Assembly: GCA_021397835.1 (NCBI GenBank)
Contig: JAJFZO010000579.1
Coordinates: 883,001 to 947,000 of the forward strand
Reading direction: 5' to 3'
Length of the DNA stretch: 64,000 nt
Origin: Moringa oleifera
Lineage: Eukaryota; Streptophyta; Magnoliopsida; Brassicales; Moringaceae
This document shows positions 22,376 through 34,865 of the stretch, piece by piece. The number at the start of each line of letters is the position of its first letter. Within the stretch, counting starts at the first letter, position 1. A program made the translations under genes and the position numbers. The notes under the pieces are model-generated. The model was not told the DNA's origin and searched no databases. It saw only the letters and a list, made by a program, of their open reading frames with translations.

Positions 22376-24915
22376 CTTCTTTTTCTTTAAAATCATCAAA
22401 GGCTAATTATTTTTGTTGACTGTATAAGCACATCATCTTCTTTATCGGAATTATGTGAAGAGGCTACTCAGTCGGAGTGGTGCCCATCCAATCTCTTGAT
22501 CGTCTTTGTACAAAAATTCTTGGTTCTTAATTTTCTTGAACGATTTTTTTTTTTTATGACTTTAGTAATGGATTATATGATGAGAAGTGTAATATCTTTG
22601 AATTTGATCCATAGTGTACTTTAATTTTTATGCATTTCAACCTTGAAAATATTTTTTGACAATTTAATAAACTGCATTTTATGTAGAAATATCTCATGAA
22701 GTCGCTACCTTTGCTTGTATTAATACCACCCCCAGCATATAATCTTCGATTTCAAAAATGATATTCCAAATTCTCAAAAACACTACTTAGATGCATACTT
22801 TAAACTAACAAAAAAAAATGTTAAAATTAAAAATTTAGTATATTAATACAAACATGTAATTTTTCACTTCAAAAATAAAATTAGATACAATATTTACCGT
22901 TGTAAATACAATTTGTACCTATTCTGGTTGCAATTATTTATGATTATCATTAAATACTCAAATTTAATTAAATTAATAATAAATAAAAAGTTACAAATTC
23001 TAAACTAACCAAATTCAAAACTAAAAGTTGGACATATTAATACAACCCAAATATATCTATCTTCCACTTTAAAATTATATTCCTAATAATTAAGCATAAA
23101 ATTTAAATAAATCAATTAAAATAACGTGGTTGTAATTTAATTAAAAAAGTAACGGGTCTCAAATTTGGAGCCCAAAGGCTTGCACCTAATCCAAACCTAA
23201 CTCGGGTATTAAACTTCAAATATGAACTCATCTGTTTAATTTTTTTTTTTAAGAAAAAACTCTTCTTATTAAGGTTGTGTTGGATCCATTTAACATTTCA
23301 AGAAGCTTGGATTAAGCTAATTATGATATCTACCCATTTAAAAAAACTTCAAACTCAAACTCGATTTAAATATACATATCCAAGTCCTCTAAAATTATTT
23401 AAAAATTTTGATTTTAACATCTAAACTTGTCCCGGTCTTGTTTACAACATCTTATGTACTGCTTATATTTGTTTGAATTTATTTTTAATGTTTATATGTA
23501 TAAATATATTTTATGATTTTTAGGTATCCATCCATTAAATATTTATTTATTAAATTATTTAATGTAATTAAATTTAAAAATAAATTAATAAATATTAATA
23601 AAGATACAAAAATTATATAATCTTTTACTAATAAAACAAAAAAGTAAAATTACAACTTAATAACAAAAATTTAAAATATAAAATTAAAAATTTAACATAA
23701 TCAAATTCAAAATTAAAAATTTGATGTATTCGTTTGATTATATAAATAGGTTTGGATATTAAATTGAATTCAATTTGAATATTAAAATTAACCTAGAATA
23801 TGTTAAAAACCCATTTAAATGTTAGATTCGTTTTATTTTAATTGTATCCACCAAACTTAAACCCAGCCCAACCTGAACCCATTGTCCCCCTAGCTTGGAC
23901 TGTATAAAAATCAATCCAATTTCTGTTGAATCCAAATAAATATATAGAAATTAATGTACTTATAAAATATATAAAAAATAAAAATCAAATTAGGATTTTG
24001 AATCTTTACTTATTTATGATTGTTTTGTATATAAGGGATATAAGAATAAAATAGATTTTTAAATATAAACATTAAACAAATTTAAAGTCATACAAGACAT
24101 GTTAGTACAAATTAACACAATTAATTAAAAACGTTATATAAATTATATCGATAAACACAATTTATTAAAATAACTTAATTACATAAATTAAGTCGTGTTA
24201 GTTAGTGAGATAACTTGATTATTGCACGATTATTTTCATAGCATAATCAAGTTGATACAACTATAATATGAACACATTTAATTACATATTTTGTTCATAT
24301 GATCTCAAGTCCCGCGATTAATTATGGCTTTATAATAAAGTAATTTTTTTATTAAAAAAATTCTTGTTTTATAAGTGCATGCATGGTAGTTAAGTATGAA
24401 GAGTACCTTCAATGGGTGAGAGTGAATGAGATAAGCATGTCTTTTGAATACCAAAACCCACCTTTAGGATTTCCTCATTACTTCTTGAATTATCCTCACA
24501 AGTCCCATGAATCAAAGATATCTTTCCCCCGAAAATAAAGTAAATAGGGGGAATAATTATGAGAGGCTTTTAATGAAAATATTTGAATAGAGGAATAGTT
24601 GGAGATGAGATTTATGTAGAATGGGGTGAAAGAATATCCTTTTTGAACTTGAGGTACTTATGCTAATTCTTTTTATAAAAAATTAGAAAAATATTTCATA
24701 ATTTATTATGTTAATATGATAAAAATAAATATGTAAAATTTTAATTATTAATTTTCTTAAATTATCATGTTGTAGATTTTTTTAAAAAATAACGGACAAA
24801 GATTCTACAAAGTCGTGAAATTTAACTTCTCTCTTCAAACTCTCCCTAACTTTTAAAAAATCTCAAATCAAACTTTGATTTATGGATGAAATTAAACTCT
24901 ATAAAATAATTTAAA
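22376..24915 (+). repeat. Diverged direct duplication, copy B (with extra DNA)
   Basis: Copy B of the duplication described at 20440-22228. It is about 750 bp longer because about 22540-23270 has no counterpart in copy A. Homology resumes at ATTTAACATTTCAAGAAGCTTGG (23286). The copies are then collinear to the ATTAAACTCTATAAAATAAT end near 24915. The interval between the copies (22229-22375) is short, so the arrangement is close to tandem. Confidence 0.78.
23305..23900. mobile_element. MITE-like element in duplication copy B
   Basis: This is the counterpart of 20665-21200. It begins near ATGATATCTACCCATTTAAA and ends near TGAACCCATTGTCCCCCTAG, with the AAACTCAAACTCGATTTAAA phrase inside. Its terminal repeats are more decayed than in copy A. 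It was probably present before the duplication, since it sits at the same relative place in both copies. Confidence 0.4.
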
Positions 24916-26370
24916 AATTAAAAATATTTAAATTGGGATCTTTTGCAACAAATTTTTAAGTTAAAATGAAATATTCAAGTTGAGTACTGAAAAATAATTT
25001 TTTTAAAAAATTATACATTTAAATTTTTTTAAAAAATCATAAAAATAACTCAAATTGTTAAAAATTATTCAAATTTAAAGGATAAATTGAAAATGAGTTA
25101 CAAATTATTTAGATCATTTTTAAAAGATATTTCAATGATAAAAATACTTTTAATTTTACAATCTTTTTGAACCAAAATCCAATTTAGACAGAATTAATAG
25201 ATTAGGTTTGTTTGAGAATTTTTTTAAGTCATAATTAGTTTGAAGAGAGAAAAAAAAAAACCCTAGATGAAAAGATAAGCACATCACAATTTGAGAAGAA
25301 AATATTGATATTTTTTAAAGATGAGAACTGAGGAGGATTTGTCCCTTGGAGTTAGAAAAATGAGAGGATTTGTCCCATGTGCAAATTATAGCTTGAAAAA
25401 CAGATAATGATTATTATCCGTTGATTTCATCTCAATTTTTTTGATTTAAAATTTAAATAAAATTTATAGTTTATAATGATAATATAAAAAATAAAAAATA
25501 AATAAACAATTTGAATTATTAATTTTATTAAATTATCATGTGATATTATCTTTTTTTAAAAAATTCAACAATGTTATCATTTTTTTCAAAAATTCAGTGT
25601 TACTCTCATCAATAAAGGATCAATATCTTTAAAAAAAAAAAAAAATCTGATATTCTTGGGATGGAAAGAGCCGGAGCTGATCGGCATGGCTAGTGTCTTG
25701 GAGTGATGGAGGTGCGTGTGATTTTGGTAAGTAAGGAAATGAGGCATTATCATTTATTGAATGGGATTCCAAAACCCCGGAATAAGAGGCAAACGTGACA
25801 GTCAATTTTCCACAGCAGACTCCAGCAGTTATAAGACCTTTATGACTTGAAACGATCCTTATTAGCCTCTTCTTCTCCTTCTTCGTCGTCGTTGTCCTCT
25901 TCTTCTTCTTCTTCTTCTTTTTCTTCCTGTATGAGTGGGCGTTGGTGCAGCTGGCTATTGGGAATCTTTTGCGTCCTCCAGGATTTGGGTTGACGGAATA
26001 GTCTCCGTGAGCTGCGGCGATTCTTTCCTTAATAGGTGTTCTTGAATCCAGAACCATTTTCTTGATTGATTTTATGGGCTGCTACGGATTTGGAGAAATT
26101 CACTTCCCAAAAAAATAAGGAAATTGCAGTTTGAGAATAAAAACAGAAACTTGGTGGCTTGCTTGGTAACCAAGCTAATGGGTAAACCTAGGTAATCTGT
26201 TCTGATCTGAAGGCTTCTCACTTTGGGTTGTCTTTTGTTTGGCTTGGAGTGTCGTACTCTCCTTGTACACTTACTCACTATTCTAAAGCCACGCTTCACT
26301 CTCTTGGAAATAGTAAGTGATAAATACTTGGGAGAAAGAGAGTGATAGGTTTTTTGGTTGTGCAGCTTCC
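24916..26370. other. Intergenic DNA and C2H2 gene upstream region
   Basis: The first ~700 bp are AT-rich without genes. From about 25640 the sequence becomes GC-richer and holds a 142-codon frame on - (25629-26057). It starts MVLDSRTPIKERIAAAHGDY, has a nine-lysine run from a CTT microsatellite (about 25895-25925), and ends in phenylalanines from an A-run. I do not recognise it. It may be a divergent transcript or a chance frame in the promoter region. The leader of the C2H2 gene probably starts near 26280. Confidence 0.4.
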
Positions 26371-27927
26371 ATGGGAGAAGATAAGGATAAAGGGGAGCAG
26401 CCGCAGCTGGAGGACTTTGGTCAAAGAGGAAGGGTTTGCCTGAAGGAGGAAGGGACGGTAACTTCAGCCAACATGAGGTTATCATTCAAGCTCAAGATTC
26501 CAAATGGGTTAGCTGTTGATGGTGCTGGAGATAGCTCTGGTTCGGTAGCCAACAACAATGGCGTTCATCGGGTCTGCGATGTGTGTGGAAAGGTCTTCAC
26601 CTCAGGTAAGGCTTATGGGGGGCATAAGAGAATCCATGTTCAAGCAAGAAAGAAAGCTCAGAACCAAAGTATGAAGAAACAAGGAAGAGCTGTTTATCTA
26701 TCGGAATCTGGGAAAAGGAAAGATAACAATGGCGTGAAGGATGAGGTGAGCTGCTTTGTCTGTGGGAAGTCTTTTGCATCTATGAAGGCTCTGTTTGGTC
26801 ACATGAGGTTCCATCCGAATAGGGGTTGGAGAGGAATCCAGCCCCCACAACTGCCAAAGCATGCTTCCCCATCTTCAACTCTATCTGAAGATCAGCAAAT
26901 CAATTCTTCGATCGTTGATGGTTCAGCTGTGGACCTCATGGAATCGGTAACGGGCTGGTCTGTCACTGCCAAGAGGGGCCGAAGAAGCCTGAGTTGTTGT
27001 CTCAGCTTTGAGAAGGAGAAGATGGAAGAGGAGGAGCAGAAAGAGATGATGGAAGCCGTAAACGACCTATTGATGCTTGCTTGTGCGCTCGGTGGTGATT
27101 CCTCCATGGAGAGAGGGGTCGAGGTCTCGTCTCCGGCACTCAATATTGAGGATCAAAAGAGCTCATCAGAAGCTGAAAATAGCAATCACGATATTGCGAA
27201 TGGCAAAGGGAAGGTTGCTTTGGGATATGGGCATGCTCCTAAAAGTCCTATACACATGAGGGAGAAATCAGGTTTTGATGACGTTAATGCTGAACTGACC
27301 AAGACGAAGAGGAAGAAGAAGAAGAGATTAGTGGATTTGGAGAAAGAGGGAGACTTGTTAGATCACGTTGACCATCAGAGAAAAGCTGGGAAACGCATCT
27401 GCTTGATCTGCAACAAGGTTTTCCCTTCCCACCAGGCCTTGGGTGGCCACAGGGCTAGCCACAATAAAACCAACAATGTTAATGCCACAAAAGAGCCTAA
27501 ATCACCAGGTTTATCAGCTGCAGATCATCAGAATGGAGACTCCAGTGCCGTAAATACATGCAGCACAACCCCAAAAGTTGATTTTGAGACCAAAGTATCT
27601 GAAGAGGAAGTTGAAGAATCAAAACAAGCAGCAGGAGGAACAGCGACAGCAGCTAGTGGTGATCACCAATGTAACATATGCAGCAAGAGCTTCGCCTCTG
27701 GCCAGGCCCTTGGTGGACACAAACGTTGCCACTGGACACCTGGTCCTCCCGAAGCTGCTGCCAATAACCCAAGCCAGCTAACCTCTCCACCGGAGGATAT
27801 CCCAAGCCATCTAACCTCTCCACCGGATGATATCCCAAGCCAAATAACCTCTCCACCGGAGGCAGTCCATAAGCGACGTTTGGACTTCGATCTCAATGAG
27901 CCTCCTCCCTGCCAATATGACCAGTAA
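26371..27927 (+). CDS. C2H2 zinc finger protein with four fingers and C-terminal EAR motif
   Basis: An intronless 518-residue frame. Four C2H2 fingers are visible: C69/C72/H85/H89, C128/C131/H144/H148, C344/C347/H360/H364 and C434/C437/H450/H454. Fingers 3 and 4 have the plant signature QALGGH. Fingers 1 and 2 carry variants (KAYGGH, KALFGH), which should alter DNA contact. A basic TKRKKKKRL cluster (about 311-320) is a likely nuclear signal, and LDFDLNEPPP (504-513) is a DLN-type EAR motif that recruits TOPLESS-class corepressors, so a nuclear transcriptional repressor is inferred. An 11-residue S(Q/H)xTSPPxDIP sequence repeats three times at 468-500. The ATG at 26371 was chosen over the in-frame ATG at 26317 because the family usually begins just before an acidic or basic leader; either is possible. 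Position suggests the At5g56200 group. Confidence 0.92.
   Translation: MGEDKDKGEQPQLEDFGQRGRVCLKEEGTVTSANMRLSFKLKIPNGLAVDGAGDSSGSVANNNGVHRVCDVCGKVFTSGKAYGGHKRIHVQARKKAQNQSMKKQGRAVYLSESGKRKDNNGVKDEVSCFVCGKSFASMKALFGHMRFHPNRGWRGIQPPQLPKHASPSSTLSEDQQINSSIVDGSAVDLMESVTGWSVTAKRGRRSLSCCLSFEKEKMEEEEQKEMMEAVNDLLMLACALGGDSSMERGVEVSSPALNIEDQKSSSEAENSNHDIANGKGKVALGYGHAPKSPIHMREKSGFDDVNAELTKTKRKKKKRLVDLEKEGDLLDHVDHQRKAGKRICLICNKVFPSHQALGGHRASHNKTNNVNATKEPKSPGLSAADHQNGDSSAVNTCSTTPKVDFETKVSEEEVEESKQAAGGTATAASGDHQCNICSKSFASGQALGGHKRCHWTPGPPEAAANNPSQLTSPPEDIPSHLTSPPDDIPSQITSPPEAVHKRRLDFDLNEPPPCQYDQ
27772..27870 (+). repeat. 33-bp coding tandem repeat, three copies
   Basis: A 33-bp unit containing AACCTCTCCACCGGA and GATATCCCAAGCCA recurs three times in frame in the C2H2 gene, encoding three 11-residue Pro/Ser repeats just before the EAR motif. 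High DNA identity indicates a recent expansion, so copy number may vary between individuals. Confidence 0.85.
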
Positions 27928-27981
27928 ATGGTTCCACCTGCTGCTTGCTTACAGTCTGGAGAATCGAGCTAACATGGTTAG

Positions 27982-27982
<1 letters not shown>

Positions 27983-28018
<36 letters not shown>
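27983..28018. repeat. (TA)n microsatellite, about 18 units
   Basis: An uninterrupted TA dinucleotide run in the 3' UTR region of the C2H2 gene, followed by CACATG. Confidence 0.95.
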
Positions 28019-28023
<5 letters not shown>

Positions 28024-31000
28024 GTTTCCGTTTATAATGAAGTGAGCAGCTCAGTAGACAGCTCTAATTTTACTGTTTGATAGTTCAGTTAGTTTTGTTT
28101 TTTAGTTTGGTTTGCTTTTGAAAAGTAAAGCACAGTCGGAAGAGAACCCACTTGTTCTCTGTTGTTCACTGCCACTATTGTGGAGTAGATAGCCAAGAGG
28201 CTCTCTGTCTTTCTTTGGGATGTAGATGACTCAAAGGACCTGCCTTTTTCTTATGGTTCTTGTACTGGTCTCAACTTTCTCTAGGTGTAAATTTTTTTTC
28301 TCGTCAAAATTTGGTTTGTCATTTCATGTTCCTTTGTGATATATGATTGTTTAATTGACAATTTCAAGCACCATTTAAGTGGGGTTTTTTTTAAAGGAAA
28401 TTAAGGCCTATATTCTGCAATGGGAGAAGAAGAAAAAGATCATTAGTGAAACCCAAAGTCAATGAAGATTTCAACCCAGAGAAAACCAGTCTTCTCCTTT
28501 ACTTTTCTTGTAAGAAACACACTTTCTTGATAACATTATATATAGAGACTCCATGGAAGACCTACTAGTTATCAGTTTTGGAACTCACAATAAGTGCTTC
28601 TCCAACTAGTAAAAGTGCTTGTGGGGTCTTGACTAGAAATGGTCTTTGGCATTTTGGCAGTGTCCTAGAGACATATGGGATGGTTATTGAAGTCTTATTT
28701 GCTTGTTAAATTGCTTTCTTTGTCATGCTTTGGAAGTGATTGAATCAATCAATATCCTTGAAAAGTCTCTCTCAACTTTGCTCCTTTGCTGGGAATGACC
28801 AAGTCTAGCTGTAGAAATTAAATTATCATTCATTGTTATCTTTTTAAATATTTAACACAATTCAGATCAGTAAATATTTTATCTAAGAACTAAACCGTCC
28901 AAATATTCAGGTTAAAAAACTAAATTATTTAATATGAATATTAACATATCCATATTAATACCCATATGATCATAAATATGTTTTAGCATGTGTACGTGAA
29001 CCCATTAAAGGATATGTTACGATATATTTGTTGGCAGAGGGGATTATTTCATGAAGTTAACTACCATTAACGTAAATCTTCTTCATTCGTTTTCAATATA
29101 ACACTCTTAAAAGTTTATTTTTTGTCATAATAAATAGCATATGAATTGGGTTTGATTATTGATTATGGCATGCTAATTATGAAAATTAAGGAGGCAGTGA
29201 TGGGAGATAGATGGATAGATAGAGAGGGAGGCAGGGAGAAGCAAACAAGTGAAGCTAACAACAAAAAGGGTTTATGTGTTAAGTGTGTGTGTGTGTGTGT
29301 TGGGTTAATTAGCTAAAGTGGAAAAAGGGATGGCTCACCAGTTTTCTTGACTATTTCTTGTGACATCAATGAAAGTAAAAGCTTTTGTGTGTACGAATCA
29401 TTTTGACTTTAGCCTCTTTCACGCCATATTCTTTAATCAGCATATAATACTGCTAGCAAACTTCTGGCTCTTTCAAGACTAGTTTCTCCTGCCTTTATGC
29501 ACTTGCACTAGTATCAAACTACTGGGTCTTTATTCTTCTAACCATTACAACACTGCAAGAAGAATCTGCAATAAAAACTTGTATTGGATCGAGAGTTTTT
29601 TTATGGCTGCAATTTTGGATCAGTTTAGATACGAGAAACTTTAGACCCATCTTCATATGTTCAATATACGGATAAAGGTATCAATTAGGTACTTTCGTCT
29701 TCATATAATTAATATAAACACTAACTGTTGGACTGATTCGCTTTTTAACCCATTTGCTTTACTTTACCGCAGATCATTAGGTATGTCTGAACTTTACCAT
29801 ATCTATTAATACCTTTGCAAGAAAATCTGTCGCTTGATTACTTTTGTAAGAAAATTTCTACATGATATATAATGCATGGTTATTTTCATTGCTTTCTCAA
29901 TACAGGCTGACATATCAACAAAGATTGAATCATGTTCATGCAGCCATCCTTTGGTCAGGCAATTCAGTATGATAATGCATGAAAATGACTATACTCCAAG
30001 ATGTCTCCATTTCTTGCATACCTTTCCTACTGTTGAAATGTCTTTCTAAGCAATGAGGAACACAGGCTGGTCTCAATCCATCCGGTTCTCACATGAGCAG
30101 ATGCTGATATCGTCAAGAATTATGACTTATAAATGTAGTCAGAACTAGACAGAAGATGCTGGAGGGATGAATTACAGTCTGGTTGGTGAAACAGTGAGAA
30201 CAATGCAACTTTTGCTGTGTGAGGATGCTGACAAAATGTAGTTTACAGTTGAGGAAAAAGTGGGTAACTGCCATGACATGTGCTCTGTTAGTTGGCGACT
30301 TTCTGGGACAGGATGGGGCAATTGGATGGCCCACCATTGCTTTTGCTGAGAGTAAGAGGCAGTGGGGATGCAGGATTCACAGATTCAACATCCATTTCCA
30401 AAAACAATGTATGGTTTTGGATCAGGTCCAGGCCTACAGGAAGGTGACTCTACCCTTCGGTGTTTATTTCATCAGCCAAGAGATGTGTCTGTGTTCCCTC
30501 AGCTGGAAGAGGCCTGGCTGAAATGGCATCACTGATCCAGGGTTTACACAGTGCAGCGAACAGGATAGTTAGCTAAACAGACAGAAGCTTAACAAGCAAA
30601 ACCACTTTCATCAGCTGGATAACTGGTAGGGCATCAACTCAAAAAAAATCCATTGAAGTCATTTTTATCATGAATTAACATTCTCTTCAAAAGTTCAATA
30701 AAATAGAGCTCTCATAAAAAATAAACAATAAAAATTCTGATTTTTTTTTTATCATCTAGCATCAGCAATGCAGTTACAACACAACCCTGCTCATTGGCTA
30801 GGCAGATAGCTGAGTAAGCAACACAAGAAATCAGAACAAGTACTTACGCTCTCAGTGAGCTGGCATTCCAAAGTTTCTCCAAAGGAATTGAAATCACAAG
30901 TTAAACTGACATACCATGAAGACATGCTTGAGGCCAAAAATACATGCTATTACTCAAAAGACATTTGAAACCATCGAGTTACAAAATGTGCATGAGTAAA

Positions 31001-31199
31001 ACTAGGGGCACAATTACATTTGCAGCGCCTTTCCACACCATTAGCCTCCAAGCCAAAACACGCCAACATCCCTCAAACATCAAAAAGAAAGTTAAAGAGG
31101 GGAGGAAAGGGAAAAAGGGTTCTAAATAATAAACATGAAATTAAACATTGAAAATTTTCCCTAGATATATTCAATACACAAACAAAAAGGACCAACCTT
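28019..31199. other. C2H2 3' flank, intergenic DNA and WIP 3' UTR
   Basis: The C2H2 3' UTR probably ends by 28400. A (GT)n run lies at about 29284-29300. Between about 29900 and 30560 the base composition is near that of genes and a 100-codon frame (30219-30521, +) is open, but I recognise no protein and see no splice-linked partners. A noncoding transcript or relic is possible. About 30900-31199 is likely 3' UTR of the WIP gene on -. Confidence 0.45.
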
Positions 31200-34100
31200 T
31201 TAGGTCGGTACAACAACCCCTGGAGGGGGTGATAAACGTGAGACAAACAGCCAAAATACTAAGACGAGCAAAATCAACTGTATAAAAAAACATGAAGTAT
31301 TCTTATGTACCCTTCTCTGCGTCTTCAATGCCTCGTTGCTCCCAAAAATATCTTCACAACATTTTTCCAACTCCTCCGCTTGTTTCTTTAATGCTGCAGC
31401 CCTGCTTTCTGTTTGCCCAAGCTTGTGCAGCATCTGCTCTTGCTCTCCAGCTAGTGCTTTTTGTTCTTCAAAAAGCATGATTTGATCAACTGCAGCAACT
31501 CTTAACTTCTCTATTGTCCTTGTTAGTGCCAGATATTCAAGCTCAGCCTCAAACTTTTGCTGGAAGAGGCTTTCAAGCTCCACTTCCATATCTTGACATT
31601 TCTCCTGCTGGACCTCAACGGTTCTCCTTGATTCTTCCTTTAGTGACTTGCTAATGTTTAAAGTGGATTCCAGTTCAACAATCCTTGACTCCTTCACCTC
31701 AACCATGGTCCTTGCTTCTTCAAGTTTGCTCTCCAAATATTTTACATCTTGCCTCAGCTTCAATACCTCAGCTTCTACAGAACTTGAAGCATTATGGCCA
31801 CTCTTTTCAGCACCCAACTGGTCAGATGAGTTTGGTTCATGGATTTGTGGAACAGTAAAAGTGGAATCTCCACATACCCTGCCATTATCAACTACACCAT
31901 AATGTTGTGATAAAGGTTCCTTTCCAATCTCTGCAAATCTCTGAATTTCTGCAAGAACACCCACGGGTTAATTAGACCTATCATGTTAGCAACCGGGTTA
32001 GCAATTTATATCCTGAGGAGTGTATCTTTATCACAATCTCAGTTCACAAAAAGCAGATATGAGGAGCTTCAAACAATCTACATTCAGCAAAAGAGATGCA
32101 GCATGGATTTCATTTCAGAAAGTAGAATTAGTTTCAGGAAACTACACAAACAGCAGCAAGATGTCAATGAATAAGATTGGAAGAGATCAATAACTGAATT
32201 CGATTAAATACTAGCCATCAGTATGGGCAACCCAGCAAGGTTTGGATGGGTTATTTTTTCATTATTGCAATTTACTATCACAATATACTGGTCAAACAAG
32301 TTAGGTCACAGGATATTGATTAGTGGCCATACAGTACCTGATATCAAATGGAAAGCTTTACCGAGGAGCAAAGATGTGAAAACATGAAGATCTCAGCAAA
32401 AAGAGAACACGATGGAATTACTTTGGAAAATATCACAATGCTAATCTATAAGCAATGTTATCTATGTAACTGTAAAGTTCCCCACATGCTCCAAGAGCTT
32501 GGGTAATCTTTACTTCTATTTTGGCCGTTATGAAATTGGTGTTTGACGTTATAAATCAACCATACCCTCTACAGCCATCCATTTGATTTTTGGATTATTG
32601 ATACCATTTATCTCCCTCCTTATTTAGAAAAAAGAAACACAATTAACAGCTATCACTGCCAAAAGTGGGATTACAGAACCTCAATCAAGCATTAATTATC
32701 ATGGCTTAATTTCACAGTTACAGGCATGAATACATCTTATCCCTAGCTTAATTAAACTCAACTTAGCCGACATTCCAAGTCATTTACATAAAGCAGTTCC
32801 GGTAATCTACATAGTCCAAGATGCAAACAGCCAAACACTTTCTTTGTCTCTTTCTCTCCCTCCCAGGAAACATGGGGAGAATCTGCTAAGCTCTTAACAA
32901 CCACCTAAGCATGGAATACAGAATCCACCAATTTACAGTGGCGAGAGAATGCTGGGGGCTAATAACCAGGATAAGCAATGCCCCACCTGTCAATTTGGTC
33001 AGTGAAAAGACACAGTTCAAACTAAGCCTTCATTGAAACTGGATAAATCTAAGCTGAGCTCATGCTGTAACAAGCATAGGCCAGACTGAGTCAAATAGAT
33101 ACGTGTGAACTTCCTTTTTCTTTCTACTTTCCTGTCTTCCCAATTATTTGTCCCGGGAATACAAAACCAAGTAGCATCTAAATTGGGACTTCAGTCTCAA
33201 CTATAAGACTTCCCCTGCAAGGTCCTCCAAAGAATTTAAGATTATCATTGATACAATAATGCTTGTATCACCAAGCAGTTTAACAGATGCTCCAAATATG
33301 CAACAGGAGTTTCTTAAATGCATAACTTTCATCATTTCAGAATGTTAGATTCTCTTCATTAAAACCAAATAGAAATCATAATTCCTACTGATTTAATTTT
33401 TCTCACATAATTCAAACAATTCTACAATGTTGAACAATACATTTGTGCTGCTGTCAAATCTGTGATCCACCCACAAATGTCCACTTCCTCATATTAATAA
33501 TCATCAAGAGAAGTATAGGCTTATTACCAGGTTTTTATAGCAAATACATGTCTGGATATACAAGTTATTATCAAACTAATACATGTGAAACAAACTAGAC
33601 ATACATTAGATCACAAGCATATTATCCACAAAGTAGTGAGGTAATATTGTGAAGCATATCAAACTGATATATCATAAGCTCAGTTAAAAAAAATGTCTAA
33701 CAAAACCTATCCAAAGGATGGAACACTGACCTTTTTCAAGGACTTCCTGTACAGACTGGAGGCTGCGGATAGATTCCATCAATGGATCCTGATCTGTTGA
33801 GGGACCATGGTTCTCACTCTTTTCTTCCTTAACCTTCCAAGACGAGTCTGCAGCTAAATCACCCAGCGAAAGATCTTCAAATTCTTCTCCCACATTCTCT
33901 TTTCTGTAAGAGGTTTGAACTTCCTCACCAGACTGCTGTTCATTTGGATGAGCTTCATCACTATTTTCCCCATCATAATTCATTGCCCTTCCACTTTGCT
34001 TTCCATTACTGGTCCTAGAGAATGCACCCTGGATAAAGACACAGTTGGAGCTTCTCGAGTCAGATTCCATGCTGGAATGAGAGTTTTCCTTCTCAATTTT

Positions 34101-34865
34101 GATCCTTTCTCCTCTAGGCTTCTTAGTGCTTTCAACCCGACCCTTTCCCTGTTGAACTCGTTGAGCTAAATTACCCCCAGGCTTTCCAGCCACATTCTTT
34201 GCACGATTCTTATCGCGCACATACCCCAACACTGTTGGTAGGTCATACCGGACCTTGGGTGCGCTGGCTGCCGTTGAGGACTTGCTACTCCGATCCTCAC
34301 TGTTCTCAGAGTCTGTGGCAGCAGCAGCAAAAGCATGTGCTATGGCAAATCTAGAGTCAGGACTAGAGCCACGTGTTGTGAATCCAGCAGCAACACCAGT
34401 GTTCTTCAATGGATTCACAGATCCAGCAGAGCCTTCACTATTTTGTTTGATCTCAACTGATGGCAAATTTGTAGATCTAGTTGGACTATTAGCAGGGCCG
34501 GACAATCCCCGTTTCAAAATTTTACTACTATCCACACTGGCAGTGGTATCCTTTACAAAGTCTCTTTTAATTCGCCTCCATTTCTTCAATCCATATCCTT
34601 TTGTGGTCGGAGGCGATGACCGTCCCGGAGACTTCCCCTCCCATGGAGCCAAATTCACCTGTTCAAGTGGTTCAACACTCTCTCCATGCTTATCATTCTG
34701 CAGTGGATTGGCACCCACGTTTTGACCAGAGGTTAACTCGTCAGGCTCAATTGCACATGATCCGTTATCCTTAATTTTGTTATCATCAAGATGAGATATA
34801 CTTTGCTGGCTCACTTCATTATCTTGTACGGACCCAAGAGCAGAGCACCCACTCCCCAAATCCAT
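31200..34865 (-). CDS. WPP domain-interacting protein (WIP), plant KASH protein
   Basis: Two coding exons, 34865-33731 and 31948-31200, join in phase (GAAAAAG|GTCAGT, TTGCAG|AAATTC) to give 627 residues. The first ~380 residues are low-complexity and polar with a conserved basic motif KGYGLKKWRRIKRDF. About 434-593 is a long coiled coil. A single membrane span (about 598-615) is followed by a short luminal tail ending PPGVVVPT. The C-terminal VVPT is the plant KASH signature that binds SUN proteins in the lumen. WIPs anchor WIT proteins and RanGAP to the outer nuclear envelope. The intron between exons is 1.78 kb. Length exceeds the ~500 residues of Arabidopsis WIPs, mostly in the disordered N-terminus. 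Position suggests orthology to WIP2 (At5g56210, from memory). Confidence 0.93.

Noticed and set aside
30219..30521. 100-codon frame on +
   Set aside because: No recognisable protein, no linked exons, and both strands are open here. Probably noncoding.
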